Assembly: GCF_005405925.1 (NCBI RefSeq)
Contig: NZ_BJHV01000001.1
Location: 7,192,001-7,256,000 of the forward strand
Length of the DNA stretch: 64,000 nucleotides
From: Streptomyces antimycoticus
GTDB lineage: Bacteria > Actinomycetota > Actinomycetes > Streptomycetales > Streptomycetaceae
Direction: 5' to 3'
Part shown: one piece after another, positions 44,980 to 54,020 of the stretch
How the letters are laid out: each line of letters opens with the position of its first letter
How positions within the stretch are numbered: the stretch's first letter is position 1
The notes under the pieces: generated by a model
The model's database searches: none
Seen by the model: the letters and a program-made list of their open reading frames with translations, nothing else
What the model was told of the DNA's origin: nothing
Made by a program: the position numbers and the translations under genes

Positions 44980-46421
44980 TGTCCGCGCGTTCGGCAGGCG
45001 GCCGCGGCGCCGCCGTCCCCGCCCTGTTCTCGGAGCCCTGGCAGGGGCAGGGCGTCCCGAGTGAGGGGCACGGAGCCCTGGATGAGGGGCACGGCACCTC
45101 GTACAAGGAGCACGGAGCCCTGGAAGGGGGGCGCCGCGTCCCGGGCGAGGGGCACGGTGCCCCGGGCGAGGGACAGGGCGTCCTGGACGCGGGACACGGC
45201 GTCCAGGACGAGGGGGAGGGGCTCCCCGAGGGGTGGGGTGTCCCGGATGAGGAGAGGCTGGCGCGGGCGGCGCTCACCCGGCTCGTGGAGCCCGGGGACC
45301 AGGCCGTGGGGCGCTGGCTGCGTCGCATGGGGCCGGTGGCGCTGTGGCGGGCGCTCACCGGGAAGGCCAAGCCCCCGCCCGGGGCGACCGGGGATCGGCT
45401 GGCCGGATGCGCTCTGCGGGCGGCCGGGCTGGACCCGGTCGCCGACCTCGCGCTGATCGCCCGGTGCGGGGGGCGGTTCATCTGCCCGGGGGATCTGGAC
45501 TGGCCCGGTCAGCTCGACGATCTCGGGGACGCTCGCCCGGTCGGGTTATGGGTGCGCGGCCCGGCCGGCTTGCGGATGTGGGCGCTGCGCTCGGTCGCCG
45601 TGGTGGGTGCGCGGGCCTGCAGCGACTACGGCACGCATGTCGCGGCGACGCTCGGCGCCGGGCTGGCCGAGCGGGGCTGGGTGGTCGTCTCCGGTGCGGC
45701 CCACGGTGTGGACGGCGCGGCTCACCGAGGGGCGCTCGCCGCGGGCGGGGCCACCATCGCGGTGCTCGCCTCCGGTGTGGACGTCCCCTATCCGCGAGGG
45801 CATGCCGAGTTGATCGAGCGCATCGCGGAACAGGGCCTGGTGCTGGCCGAGTTGCCGCCCGGAGCGCATCCGACGCGCCCCAGATTCGTGCTCCGCAACC
45901 GGGTCATCGCCGCGCTCACCCGGGGCACGGTCGTGGTCGAGGCCCAGTTCCGCAGCGGATCACTGGTCACCGCGCGCCGGGCACAACAGCTCGGGCGGTC
46001 CACCATGGGGGTGCCGGGGCCGGTGACCAGCGGGCTCTCCGCCGGGGTGCATGAACTGCTGCGCGGTGAGGCCGTCCTGGTCACCGACGCCGCCGAAGTG
46101 GCCGAGCTCATCGGCGGCATCGGAGACCTCGCCCCGGAGCGGCGGGGCCCGCTGGTCGAGCGGGACCTGCTCGATCCCGTGACGGCACGGGTGCTCGAAG
46201 CGTTGTCGGCACGAGGCGGCAACGACCTGCGGGAGGTGGCCCGGGAATCCGGGACCGGCTGCGACGACGCCCTGGGCCGGCTCCATGAACTGCTCGCCCT
46301 GGGCTTTGTCGAACGTCATGGCGATCGATGGGAGTTGGTCCGTCCCGTGAGCCCGGGTGACGGCGCACGGCGAGGCGATCCCCCGAATCGGGGCAATCGG
46401 GTGAAAGGGTTGAGGCGATGA
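44979..46421 (+). CDS. dprA: DNA-processing protein DprA with a repeat-rich N-terminal region
   Basis: DprA protects incoming single-stranded DNA and loads RecA during transformation. Of 480 residues, the C-terminal three quarters are normal: a SAM-like helical segment, the Rossmann fold (LRSVAVVGARACSDYGTHVA, VSGAAHGVDGAAHRGALAAG, LASGVDVPYPRGHAELIERI, LRNRVIAALTRGTVVVEA, GSLVTARRAQQLGR) and a winged-helix tail. Residues about 20-90 are unusual: degenerate repeats such as EGHGAL, DEGHGT, KEHGAL, GEGHGAPGEGQGVL and DAGHGVQDEGEG (nt 45040-45245). ATG 44979 overlaps the comM stop by 1 bp. Confidence 0.93.
   Translation: MSARSAGGRGAAVPALFSEPWQGQGVPSEGHGALDEGHGTSYKEHGALEGGRRVPGEGHGAPGEGQGVLDAGHGVQDEGEGLPEGWGVPDEERLARAALTRLVEPGDQAVGRWLRRMGPVALWRALTGKAKPPPGATGDRLAGCALRAAGLDPVADLALIARCGGRFICPGDLDWPGQLDDLGDARPVGLWVRGPAGLRMWALRSVAVVGARACSDYGTHVAATLGAGLAERGWVVVSGAAHGVDGAAHRGALAAGGATIAVLASGVDVPYPRGHAELIERIAEQGLVLAELPPGAHPTRPRFVLRNRVIAALTRGTVVVEAQFRSGSLVTARRAQQLGRSTMGVPGPVTSGLSAGVHELLRGEAVLVTDAAEVAELIGGIGDLAPERRGPLVERDLLDPVTARVLEALSARGGNDLREVARESGTGCDDALGRLHELLALGFVERHGDRWELVRPVSPGDGARRGDPPNRGNRVKGLRR
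45040..45245. repeat. Degenerate in-frame repeats inside dprA
   Basis: The DNA repeats units related to GAGGGGCACGGAGCCCTGGA and GGGCGAGGGGCACGGTGCCC with a period of mostly about 15-30 bp. It encodes Gly/His/Glu-rich peptides (EGHGAL, GEGHGAP, DAGHGVQ) in one open frame. The period is a multiple of three in most units, so the frame is kept. Confidence 0.75.
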
Positions 46422-46550
46422 CCGTATCCGCACACCGCCGAGCCGAAGCCCTTCGCATACCGCGACGCCGTAGTCACGCTACGCTCACAAGGTTTCCGGC
46501 GGAAGCGTACGTCCTCACCCATGTCATGGCAGAACGGCTCAAGGCGACGA

Positions 46551-47384
46551 ATGCCCCAGCACATCTCCGGGTCTGACAGCGCGGCGCCGCCCGCGGCTCG
46601 CGGCGCGGTGCGCCCTGCCGCGCCCTCATCGCTCGACGAGCTGTGGCGGTCGTACAAGACCACGGGCGACGGCCGGCTGCGGGAGCAGCTGATCCTGCAT
46701 TACTCACCGCTGGTGAAATATGTGGCCGGCCGGGTCAGCGTCGGGCTGCCCTCCAACGTCGAGCAGGCAGACTTCGTCTCGTCCGGGGTCTTCGGACTTA
46801 TCGACGCCATCGAGAAGTTCGACCCCGAGCGCGCCATCAAGTTCGAGACCTACGCGATCACCCGGATCCGCGGCGCGATGATCGACGAGTTGCGGGCACT
46901 GGACTGGATCCCGCGGTCGGTCCGTCAGAAGGCCCGGGCCGTGGAGCGGGCGTACGCCACGCTGGAGGCCCAGCTGCGCCGCACCCCCTCGGAGGCCGAG
47001 GTGGCTGCCGAGATGGACATCAGCATCGAGGAACTGCACGGTGTCTTCAGCCAGTTGTCGCTCGCCAATGTGGTCGCCCTGGAGGAGTTGCTGCATGTCG
47101 GCGGCGAGGGCGGCGACCGACTCAGTCTCATGGACACCCTCGAGGACACCGCCGCGGACAACCCGGTCGAGGTGGCCGAGGACCGCGAGCTGCGCCGGCT
47201 GCTCGCCCGAGCGATCAACACCCTCCCGGAGCGGGAGAAGACCGTGGTCACGCTCTATTACTACGAGGGGCTCACGCTCGCCGAGATCGGCCAGGTGCTC
47301 GGCGTCACCGAGAGCAGGGTCAGCCAGATCCACACCAAATCGGTGCTCCAGCTGCGGGCGAAACTCGCCGACGTAGGACGCTGA
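46551..47384 (+). CDS. whiG: RNA polymerase sigma factor WhiG
   Basis: WhiG is a FliA-family sigma factor that commits aerial hyphae to sporulation and transcribes whiH, whiI and other genes; RsiG with c-di-GMP inhibits it in Streptomyces. ATG 46551 ([10 protein letters not shown]) gives 277 residues. Region 2: [59 protein letters not shown]. Region 3: [20 protein letters not shown]. Region 4: [20 protein letters not shown] with [20 protein letters not shown]. In-frame ATG 46521 is an alternative adding ten residues, but the shorter form matches the known protein. It starts 130 bp after dprA. Confidence 0.96.
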   Translation: MPQHISGSDSAAPPAARGAVRPAAPSSLDELWRSYKTTGDGRLREQLILHYSPLVKYVAGRVSVGLPSNVEQADFVSSGVFGLIDAIEKFDPERAIKFETYAITRIRGAMIDELRALDWIPRSVRQKARAVERAYATLEAQLRRTPSEAEVAAEMDISIEELHGVFSQLSLANVVALEELLHVGGEGGDRLSLMDTLEDTAADNPVEVAEDRELRRLLARAINTLPEREKTVVTLYYYEGLTLAEIGQVLGVTESRVSQIHTKSVLQLRAKLADVGR

Positions 47385-47435
47385 ATCGTCCCTCCGGCAT
47401 CGCCCTCACGGTGGCCTCTTCCGTAGAGTGGTCGG

Positions 47436-48017
47436 GTGCCCAGGATTCGAGCGGCCTCAGTGGCCGAGCACCGAACGATGCAGCGCGCGGCCCTGCTGGA
47501 GGCCGCCCGCACCCTGCTGTCCGAGGGCGGCACGGAGGCGCTGACCTTCCCCGCCCTCGCCGAGCGCACGGGACTCGCACGGTCCTCCGTCTATGAGTAC
47601 TTCCGCTCGCGCGCCGCCGTGGTCGAGGAATTGTGCGCCGTCGACTTCCCGGTCTGGGCCGCCGAGGTCGAGGCCGCCATGGAGCGGGCCGACGGGCCGG
47701 AGGCGAAGATCGAGGCGTATGTCCGCCGGCAGCTGGCGCTCGTCGGCGACCGCCGGCACCGCGCGGTGGTGGCGATCTCCGCCGGTGAGCTGGACTCGGG
47801 CGCGCGGGAGAAGATCCGCGCCGCCCATGGCGGACTGATCGCCATGGTGGTCGAGGCCCTCGCGAGCTTCGGGCATGAGCAGCCGCGGCTCTCGGCCGTG
47901 CTGCTCCAGGGCGTGGTGGACGCCGCGGTGCGGCGCATCGAGCTCGGCGCGGCCGAGGACCCCGAGCGGATCACCGAGGCGGCCGTCACCATGTCCCTGC
48001 GCGGCGTCCGGGGCTGA
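47436..48017 (+). CDS. TetR-family transcriptional regulator
   Basis: A 193-residue repressor-type protein, GTG 47436, 51 bp downstream of whiG. The N-terminal helix-turn-helix is typical of TetR: RAALLEAARTLLSEGGTEAL, FPALAERTGLARSSVYEYFR, SRAAVVEELCAVDFPVWA. The C-terminal ligand and dimerisation part is helical and not assigned to a ligand class. The target is unknown; the convergent M23 gene and whiG are the nearest neighbours. Its 3' end probably overlaps the tail of the convergent gene by about 32 bp. Confidence 0.93.
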   Translation: MPRIRAASVAEHRTMQRAALLEAARTLLSEGGTEALTFPALAERTGLARSSVYEYFRSRAAVVEELCAVDFPVWAAEVEAAMERADGPEAKIEAYVRRQLALVGDRRHRAVVAISAGELDSGAREKIRAAHGGLIAMVVEALASFGHEQPRLSAVLLQGVVDAAVRRIELGAAEDPERITEAAVTMSLRGVRG

Positions 48018-48968
48018 CCTCCGCCGGTCCCTTCCACTCCACCGGGCGCGCGGGGCGCGGCCCAGACGGATCCGGGCCCACAGGGACGCCGCCACCAGCG
48101 CCGCGGCCGTCGGCAGCCGGGTGTCCCCGGCGGGGGAGGCGAGGGCGGAGACCGTGGGCGCGTCGCGCACCCCGAACACCGGGAGCAGCCGGGAGGGCCC
48201 GCCCCGCAGCATCGACGGCGGCAGCAGCGACAGGGGATCGAGATAGCGGTCCGCGCGCCGCAGCCCCCAGTGCAGACAGCCGGACCGGCAGTGGAAGGAG
48301 CCCGGCGCCACCACGCCGACGACCTGCCCCGCGGCCACCCGCTCACCCTTGGCCACGGTGGCGCGCACCGGTTCATAGGTGGTGCGCAGCGGAGGGGAGC
48401 CGGTCCCGGACACCTCGATCACCAGCACACCACGGCCCGCGACCGGGCCCGCGAAGCTCACCCGCCCCGCGCCCGCCGCCCTGACACGATCTCCCGGGCG
48501 AGCCGCGAGGTCGACCCCGCGATGCCCGGCCGCCCAGGGCGCCGGAGGCGGCTGCCAGCCCCTCAACACGGCCGGCCGCACCGCGCCCGGCCCACCGTCG
48601 ACCGGCCATGACCGCTCCCCGCCCGGCCTCGTCCTCGGCGTGGGCCCCTCAGCCCGACCGGACGCCACGGCCGTCGTCGATCCCCCGCCGGGATCCGGCA
48701 CCCGGCCCGGTCTCGACACTCCGCCGGGACCCGGTACCTGCCCCAGCCCCGGCGCCTCGCCCGGACCTGGCACCACGACCGGCCCCGGTGCCGCGCCCGG
48801 ACCCGGCACCCCGCCCAGCCCCGGTGCCGCGCCCGGGTCAGCCGCCGCGGCCCGCGTCGCCGAAAGAGGTACCGCCGGAAGAGGCGCCGTCGTCACCGGC
48901 AGCACCGACAAGATCGGCAGCGCCGGAATCACCAGGGCAAGAGTCCACCCCACCACAAGCCTTCGCAT
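47986..48968 (-). CDS. Secreted M23/LytM-like (lysostaphin-type) protein, probable frameshift near the C-terminus
   Basis: ATG 48968 gives [20 protein letters not shown], a signal peptide, then a long Pro/Gly repeat linker ([17 protein letters not shown]) and an M23 fold: [74 protein letters not shown]. The usual HxH box appears as CLH, so the first histidine is lost. The frame as written continues through the tetR gene. One added base at the GGGG of 48052-48055 yields a short tail ([14 protein letters not shown]) and a stop at 47986, which I prefer. GTG 48977 is another possible start. Confidence 0.7.
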
Positions 48969-49282
48969 GTCCTCCACGATGGCCCGGCGACCCGAAACGG
49001 GTGGATCATGGACGGAATCGGGGGACTACTCACGGGTTGTGGATAAGGCCGTCACCCGGCACCGTACCCGTCCCGTACACTTCTTATGGCGATCCGGGTC
49101 ACCGGATCGACTTCGCACGCCCCGCCACCGACGCTCCGATCGCGCATCGGTCAGCTCGGTGGCCGCGCCCCTCGGTCCTTGGACGACCCCCGAAAGGGCC
49201 TCGTCCATGGCAGGCGCGTCGGGACGTCAGGAGCGGCGGCCGCCCGGCCGCCGTGGAACCGAGTACATCAAGGAGTACGGCC
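48969..49282. other. 314-bp region upstream of rpsB: promoter and leader
   Basis: This gap lies between the divergent M23 gene and rpsB. A hairpin TGGACGA / TCGTCCA (49180-49186 with 49201-49207), with inner CCC/GGG pairing, lies about 75-100 bp before rpsB and may be part of its leader. TACACT at 49075-49080 within CCCGTACACTTCTTATGG is a possible -10 hexamer; a convincing -35 was not seen. No gene is apparent. Confidence 0.45.
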
Positions 49283-50224
49283 ATGGCCGTCGTCACGATG
49301 CGGGAGCTGCTGGAGAGCGGCGTCCACTTCGGGCACCAGACCCGCCGCTGGAACCCGAAGATGAAGCGCTTCATCTTCACCGAGCGCAACGGCATCTACA
49401 TCATTGACCTGCTCCAGTCGCTGTCGTACATCGACCGCGCCTACGAGTTCGTCAAGGAGACCGTCGCCCACGGCGGCTCCATCATGTTCGTCGGCACGAA
49501 GAAGCAGGCGCAGGAGGCCATCGCCGAGCAGGCGACCCGCGTCGGCATGCCGTACGTCAACCAGCGCTGGCTGGGCGGCATGCTCACCAACTTCTCGACC
49601 GTCTACAAGCGCTTGCAGCGCCTGAAGGAGCTCGAGCAGATCGACTTCGAGGATGTGGCCGCCTCCGGCCTCACCAAGAAGGAGCTCCTGGTCCTCTCCC
49701 GCGAGAAGGCCAAGCTGGAGAAGACCCTCGGCGGTATCCGCGAGATGCAGAAGGTGCCGAGCGCCGTCTGGATCGTCGACACCAAGAAGGAGCACATCGC
49801 CGTCGGTGAGGCGCGCAAGCTCCGGATCCCGGTCGTCGCGATCCTCGACACCAACTGCGACCCGGACGAGGTCGACTACAAGATCCCGGGCAATGACGAC
49901 GCGATCCGCTCCGTCACCCTGCTCACCCGGGTGATCGCCGACGCCGTCGCCGAGGGCCTCATCGCCCGTTCCGGCGTCGCCACCGGTGACGAGAAGGCCG
50001 ACAAGGCCGCGGGCGAGCCGCTCGCCGAGTGGGAGCGCGACCTGCTCGAGGGTGAGAAGAAGGCCGACGACGCCGAGGCCAAGCCCGCCGAGGACGCCAA
50101 GCCTGCCGAGGACGCTGCGGACAAGCCCGCCGAGGCCGCCGCGGACAAGCCCGCTGAGGACGCCAAGCCCGCCGAGGACGTCACTCCTGCCGAGGCCCCC
50201 GCCGCGGGCACCGAGCAGGGCTGA
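49283..50224 (+). CDS. rpsB: 30S ribosomal protein S2
   Basis: S2 binds the 30S subunit late in assembly together with S1-like proteins. ATG 49283 after AAGGAG gives 313 residues: [60 protein letters not shown] and [20 protein letters not shown] are all conserved. The C-terminal 70 residues are a Lys/Pro/Ala/Glu/Asp repeat tail (units like KPAEDA), as in other Streptomyces S2. rpsB and tsf are always adjacent; a hairpin lies between them. Confidence 0.97.
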   Translation: MAVVTMRELLESGVHFGHQTRRWNPKMKRFIFTERNGIYIIDLLQSLSYIDRAYEFVKETVAHGGSIMFVGTKKQAQEAIAEQATRVGMPYVNQRWLGGMLTNFSTVYKRLQRLKELEQIDFEDVAASGLTKKELLVLSREKAKLEKTLGGIREMQKVPSAVWIVDTKKEHIAVGEARKLRIPVVAILDTNCDPDEVDYKIPGNDDAIRSVTLLTRVIADAVAEGLIARSGVATGDEKADKAAGEPLAEWERDLLEGEKKADDAEAKPAEDAKPAEDAADKPAEAAADKPAEDAKPAEDVTPAEAPAAGTEQG

Positions 50225-50253
50225 CCACTCAGACGTCACTCAGACGGTGTATG

Positions 50254-50290
50254 ACGGCGGGGGACGGTGCCACGGCGCCGCCCCCGCCGT
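50254..50290 (+). terminator. Hairpin between rpsB and tsf
   Basis: ACGGCGGGGG (50254-50263) pairs with CCCCCGCCGT (50281-50290), a 10-bp perfect stem with a 17-nt internal region that can fold further (GGTGCCACGGCGCC). It lies 30 bp after rpsB and 44 bp before tsf, and may act as an attenuator that sets the S2 to EF-Ts ratio. Confidence 0.7.
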
Positions 50291-50333
50291 TCACCCGTAG
50301 AGCTTTCGACTTTCGAGAAGAGATTCACAGATC

Positions 50334-51170
50334 ATGGCGAACTTCACCGCCGCTGACGTCAAGAAGCTCCGTGAGCTGACCGGCGCCGGCATGATGGACT
50401 GCAAGAAGGCGCTGGACGAGGCCGAGGGCAACGTCGACAAGGCCGTCGAGATCCTGCGCGTCAAGGGCCAGAAGGGCGTGGCCAAGCGCGAGAGCCGCAA
50501 CGCCGAGAACGGCGCGGTCGTCTCCCTCATCGCGGACGACAAGACCTCCGGCGTGCTGGTCGAGCTGAAGTGCGAGACGGACTTCGTCGCCAAGGGCGAC
50601 AAGTTCGTGGTCGTCGCGGACGCCATCGCCGCCCACGTCGCCAAGACCTCCCCGGCCGACTTGGACGCTCTGCTCTCCTCCGAGATCGAGGCGGGCAAGA
50701 CCGTTCAGGCGTTCGTCGACGAGGCCAACGCGACCCTCGGCGAGAAGATCGTCCTGGACCGCTTCGCGCAGTTCTCCGGCGGTTACGTCGCGGCGTACAT
50801 GCACCGCACCAGCCCGGACCTGCCGCCGCAGGTCGGCGTCCTGGTCGAGCTGGACAAGGAAGACGCCACGGTCGCCAAGGACATCGCGCAGCACATCGCC
50901 GCCTTCGCCCCGAAGTTCCTCACTCGCGACGAGATCTCGGCCGAGACGGTCGAGAACGAGCGCCGGGTCGCCGAGGCCACGGCCCGCGAGGAGGGCAAGC
51001 CCGAGGGCGCCCTGCCGAAGATCGTCGAGGGTCGCGTCACCGGCTTCTTCAAGGAGAACGTCCTGGTGGACCAGCCGTTCGCCAAGGACAACAAGAAGTC
51101 CGTCCAGAAGGTCCTGGACGAGGCCGGTGTCTCGCTCAAGCGCTTCGCCCGTTTCCGCGTCGGCGTCTGA
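50334..51170 (+). CDS. tsf: Elongation factor Ts
   Basis: EF-Ts is the nucleotide-exchange factor for EF-Tu. The 278-residue protein has the UBA-like N-terminus with the EF-Ts signature (ANFTAADVKKLRELTGAGMM, DCKKALDEAEGNVDKAVEIL), a core repeated domain (LVELKCETDFVAKGDKFVVV, GKTVQAFVDEANATLGEKIV) and a C-terminal module GVSLKRFARFRVGV. Length and order are normal. ATG 50334. It forms a pair with rpsB. Confidence 0.97.
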   Translation: MANFTAADVKKLRELTGAGMMDCKKALDEAEGNVDKAVEILRVKGQKGVAKRESRNAENGAVVSLIADDKTSGVLVELKCETDFVAKGDKFVVVADAIAAHVAKTSPADLDALLSSEIEAGKTVQAFVDEANATLGEKIVLDRFAQFSGGYVAAYMHRTSPDLPPQVGVLVELDKEDATVAKDIAQHIAAFAPKFLTRDEISAETVENERRVAEATAREEGKPEGALPKIVEGRVTGFFKENVLVDQPFAKDNKKSVQKVLDEAGVSLKRFARFRVGV

Positions 51171-51325
51171 GCCGAGCAGCGAATGACCGTCGACCCCGAT
51201 AGGGTCGTAGTCAGCCAACCGTCAACCGGTCGGCCGCAGATGTGACGAGGAGGCCATTGCCGCAGAGGTCGTAACAGGACCCGTCCGGCAGTGGCCTTCT
51301 TCGTATGTGCACGAGGAGATCTCCA

Positions 51326-52108
51326 ATGAATCACGGCGCGGACGCCAAACAGGCCGCCGATGACAAGAACGCGCACGGTGCGGCCAAGCATGGTCGCTTC
51401 ATGCTGAAGCTGTCCGGCGAGGCGTTCGCCGGAGGCGGGGGACTCGGTGTCGACCCCGATGTCGTGCACGCCATCGCCCGCGAGGTCGCCGCCGTGGTCA
51501 GGGACGGCGCCGAGATCGCCATCGTGATCGGTGGCGGCAACTTCTTCCGCGGTGCGGAGCTGCAGCAGCGCGGTATGGACCGGGCCCGCTCGGACTACAT
51601 GGGCATGCTCGGAACCGTCATGAACTGTCTCGCCCTCCAGGACTTCCTGGAAAAGGAGGGCATCGACTCCCGCGTCCAGACCGCCATCACCATGGGCCAG
51701 GTCGCGGAGCCGTACATTCCGCTGCGTGCGGTGCGCCACCTGGAGAAGGGGCGCGTGGTCATCTTCGGCGCGGGTATGGGTATGCCGTACTTCTCCACGG
51801 ACACCACCGCGGCCCAGCGGGCGCTGGAGATCGACGCGCAGGCCCTGCTCATGGGGAAGAACGGCGTCGACGGAGTCTATGACTCCGACCCCGCCCGCAA
51901 CCCCGACGCGGTGAAGTTCGACGCCCTGGAGTACGGCGAGGTGATCACCAGGGACCTCAAGGTCGCCGACGCCACCGCGATCACCCTCTGCCGGGACAAC
52001 AAGCTGCCCATCCTCGTCTTCGAGCTCCTGGCCGAAGGAAATATCGCCCGCGCGGTGAAGGGTGAGAAGATCGGCACGCTGGTGAGCGACCAGGGCTCCC
52101 GGGCCTGA
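51326..52108 (+). CDS. pyrH: Uridylate kinase (UMP kinase) PyrH
   Basis: PyrH phosphorylates UMP to UDP in pyrimidine synthesis and belongs to the amino-acid-kinase fold. ATG 51326 follows GAGGAG and gives 260 residues. After a hydrophilic start of about 30 residues come [76 protein letters not shown] and [16 protein letters not shown], all canonical. An in-frame ATG 21 nt upstream (MCTRRSP) is an unlikely start. frr follows after about 100 bp. Confidence 0.97.
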   Translation: MNHGADAKQAADDKNAHGAAKHGRFMLKLSGEAFAGGGGLGVDPDVVHAIAREVAAVVRDGAEIAIVIGGGNFFRGAELQQRGMDRARSDYMGMLGTVMNCLALQDFLEKEGIDSRVQTAITMGQVAEPYIPLRAVRHLEKGRVVIFGAGMGMPYFSTDTTAAQRALEIDAQALLMGKNGVDGVYDSDPARNPDAVKFDALEYGEVITRDLKVADATAITLCRDNKLPILVFELLAEGNIARAVKGEKIGTLVSDQGSRA

Positions 52109-52212
52109 CGGCTCGAACGGGGGATGGACAACGGCCTGCCGGTCGGACACCGTGCAGGAGAAGACGCACGCAGGGGCGAGGCTCTGCTTACTGATAACAC
52201 CAGGAGCAAGTG

Positions 52213-52770
52213 GTGATCGAAGAGACCCTCCTCGAGGCCGAGGAGAAGATGGAGAAAGCCGTTGTGGTCGCCAAGGAGGACTTCGCCGCGATCCGCACCG
52301 GGCGTGCGCACCCGGCGATGTTCAACAAGATCGTGGCGGACTACTACGGTGCGCTGACGCCGATCAATCAGCTGGCGTCGTTCTCGGTGCCGGAGCCGCG
52401 CATGGCCGTGGTCACGCCGTTCGACAAGACCGCGCTCCGCAACATCGAGCAGGCGATCCGGGACTCGGATCTGGGCGTCAACCCGAGCAATGACGGCAAC
52501 ATCATCCGGGTGGTGTTCCCCGAGCTCACCGAGCAGCGCCGTAAGGAGTTCATCAAGGTCGCCAAGGCCAAGGGCGAGGACGCGAAGATCTCGATCCGCA
52601 GCGTCCGGCGCAAGGCCAAGGAGTCCATCGACAAGCTGATCAAGGACGGCGAGGTCGGCGAGGACGAGGGGCGCCGCGCCGAGAAGGAGCTCGACGACAC
52701 CACGGCGAAGTATGTCGCGCAGGTGGATGAGCTGCTCAAGCACAAGGAAGCCGAGCTGCTCGAGGTCTGA
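52213..52770 (+). CDS. frr: Ribosome recycling factor
   Basis: RRF splits post-termination ribosomes with EF-G. GTG 52213 gives 185 residues, the length of S. coelicolor RRF; the preceding GTG 52210 would add one residue but is only 3 nt from AGGAG. Family blocks: [100 protein letters not shown]. The stop overlaps the cdsA ATG by 1 bp (TGATG), so the two are coupled. Confidence 0.97.
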   Translation: MIEETLLEAEEKMEKAVVVAKEDFAAIRTGRAHPAMFNKIVADYYGALTPINQLASFSVPEPRMAVVTPFDKTALRNIEQAIRDSDLGVNPSNDGNIIRVVFPELTEQRRKEFIKVAKAKGEDAKISIRSVRRKAKESIDKLIKDGEVGEDEGRRAEKELDDTTAKYVAQVDELLKHKEAELLEV

Positions 52771-53948
52771 TGAACGACTCTTCCTGGGGGGCCCCACCAA
52801 GCGCCGGATTCCGGGGACCGGGCGGTCAGGGCACCTCCCCCGGCTACGGCTGGGCGGCGGCGCCTTCTTCGGCGGGTCCCGCGCACGAGGTGGGTGAAGC
52901 GGCGCAGACTCGCCCCATGCCCACCGTGCCCCACGCAGGCGGCGACTCCGGCGAGGCCGCCGACCGTGACCGGGGGGCCGCTCGGCTGAGCGGCCCCCTC
53001 TTCCGCGACGAGCGGGATCCGCAGCCCGGACCCCGGCAGCCCGCCGGACGCCCGACGACGCCCCCCGACCCCGCGCCCGACCCCGCCTCCGCGGACGGCG
53101 GCGCGCGTGGCACCGGTGCCGGGCAGGGGAAGAAGAGCGCGGGCCGTAATCTGCGCGCCGCGATAGGGGTGGGCATCGGCCTCGGCGTGATCATCGTGGC
53201 CTCGCTCTTCATCTACAAGCCCGTGTTCGTCGGCGTGGTAGCGGTCGCGGTGGTGGTCGGGCTCTGGGAGCTGACCTCGCGGCTGACCGAGCGCAAGGAC
53301 ATCCGGGTCCCCCTGGTGCCGCTCGCGGTCGGCGGAGTCGCCATGATCGTCGCGGGCTATGTGCGCGGTGCCCAGGGCGCGGTGGTGGCGGTGGCGCTCA
53401 CGGCGCTCGCGGTGCTGGTCTGGCGGATGACCGAACCGCCTGACAACTACCTCAGGGATGTCACCGCGGGCGTCTTCGCCGCCTTCTACGTGCCCTTCCT
53501 GGCCACCTTCGTGGCGCTCATGCTGGACACCGAGGACGGCCCGTGGCGGGTCCTCACCTTCCTGCTGCTGACCGTGGTCAGCGACACGGGGGCGTACGCG
53601 GTGGGCTGGCGCTTCGGCAAGCATCCGCTGGCACCGCGGATCAGCCCCGGCAAGACCCGAGAGGGGCTGCTGGGCGCGGTGACCTTCGCGATGGTCGCGG
53701 GCGCGCTGTGCATGCAGTACCTCATCGACGACGGCGTCTGGTGGCAGGGCCTGCTGCTCGGCCTCGCCGTCGCGGTCAGCGCGACCCTCGGTGACCTCGG
53801 CGAGTCCATGATCAAGCGGGACCTCGGCATCAAGGACATGGGCAAACTGCTGCCCGGCCATGGCGGGATCATGGACCGGCTCGACTCGCTGCTGCCCACC
53901 GCGCCGGTGGTGTGGCTGCTGTTGGTGATCTTCGTGGGCGGCGGCTGA
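52770..53948 (+). CDS. cdsA: Phosphatidate cytidylyltransferase CdsA
   Basis: CdsA makes CDP-diacylglycerol from phosphatidic acid and CTP, at the membrane. The 392-residue protein has an unusually long Pro/Gly/Ala-rich cytoplasmic N-terminus of about 120 residues, then about eight membrane helices (GIGLGVIIVASLFIYKPVFV, VVAVAVVVGLWELTSRL, VLTFLLLTVVSDTGAYAVGW). The CDP-alcohol signature is complete: RISPGKTREGLLGAVTF and KRDLGIKDMGKLLPGHGG then IMDRLDS, with the metal-binding aspartates. ATG 52770 overlaps frr by 1 bp. A 13-bp hairpin terminator follows. Confidence 0.95.
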   Translation: MNDSSWGAPPSAGFRGPGGQGTSPGYGWAAAPSSAGPAHEVGEAAQTRPMPTVPHAGGDSGEAADRDRGAARLSGPLFRDERDPQPGPRQPAGRPTTPPDPAPDPASADGGARGTGAGQGKKSAGRNLRAAIGVGIGLGVIIVASLFIYKPVFVGVVAVAVVVGLWELTSRLTERKDIRVPLVPLAVGGVAMIVAGYVRGAQGAVVAVALTALAVLVWRMTEPPDNYLRDVTAGVFAAFYVPFLATFVALMLDTEDGPWRVLTFLLLTVVSDTGAYAVGWRFGKHPLAPRISPGKTREGLLGAVTFAMVAGALCMQYLIDDGVWWQGLLLGLAVAVSATLGDLGESMIKRDLGIKDMGKLLPGHGGIMDRLDSLLPTAPVVWLLLVIFVGGG

Positions 53949-53963
53949 CGACGCCGGCCCATG

Positions 53964-53993
53964 GGCCCCGCGCCACACATGGCGCGGGGCCCT
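53964..53993 (+). terminator. Hairpin terminator after cdsA
   Basis: A perfect 13-bp stem, GGGCCCCGCGCCA / TGGCGCGGGGCCC, with a 4-nt loop, 15 bp after the cdsA stop and before rlmN. Confidence 0.85.
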
Positions 53994-54020
53994 TCGTACG
54001 TCTGCGACACTGGGTGAACC

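Noticed and set aside
46422..46550. Integrated element between dprA and whiG
   Set aside because: Only 129 bp separate them, with no integrase, att-like repeat or tRNA. From memory there is more DNA between these genes in S. coelicolor, but nothing extra is present here.
47457..48968. Single 503-residue M23 protein running antisense through the whole tetR gene
   Set aside because: The region beyond 48020 has no M23 features and reads as a tetR shadow; a nearby frame break giving a stop at 47986 is more likely.
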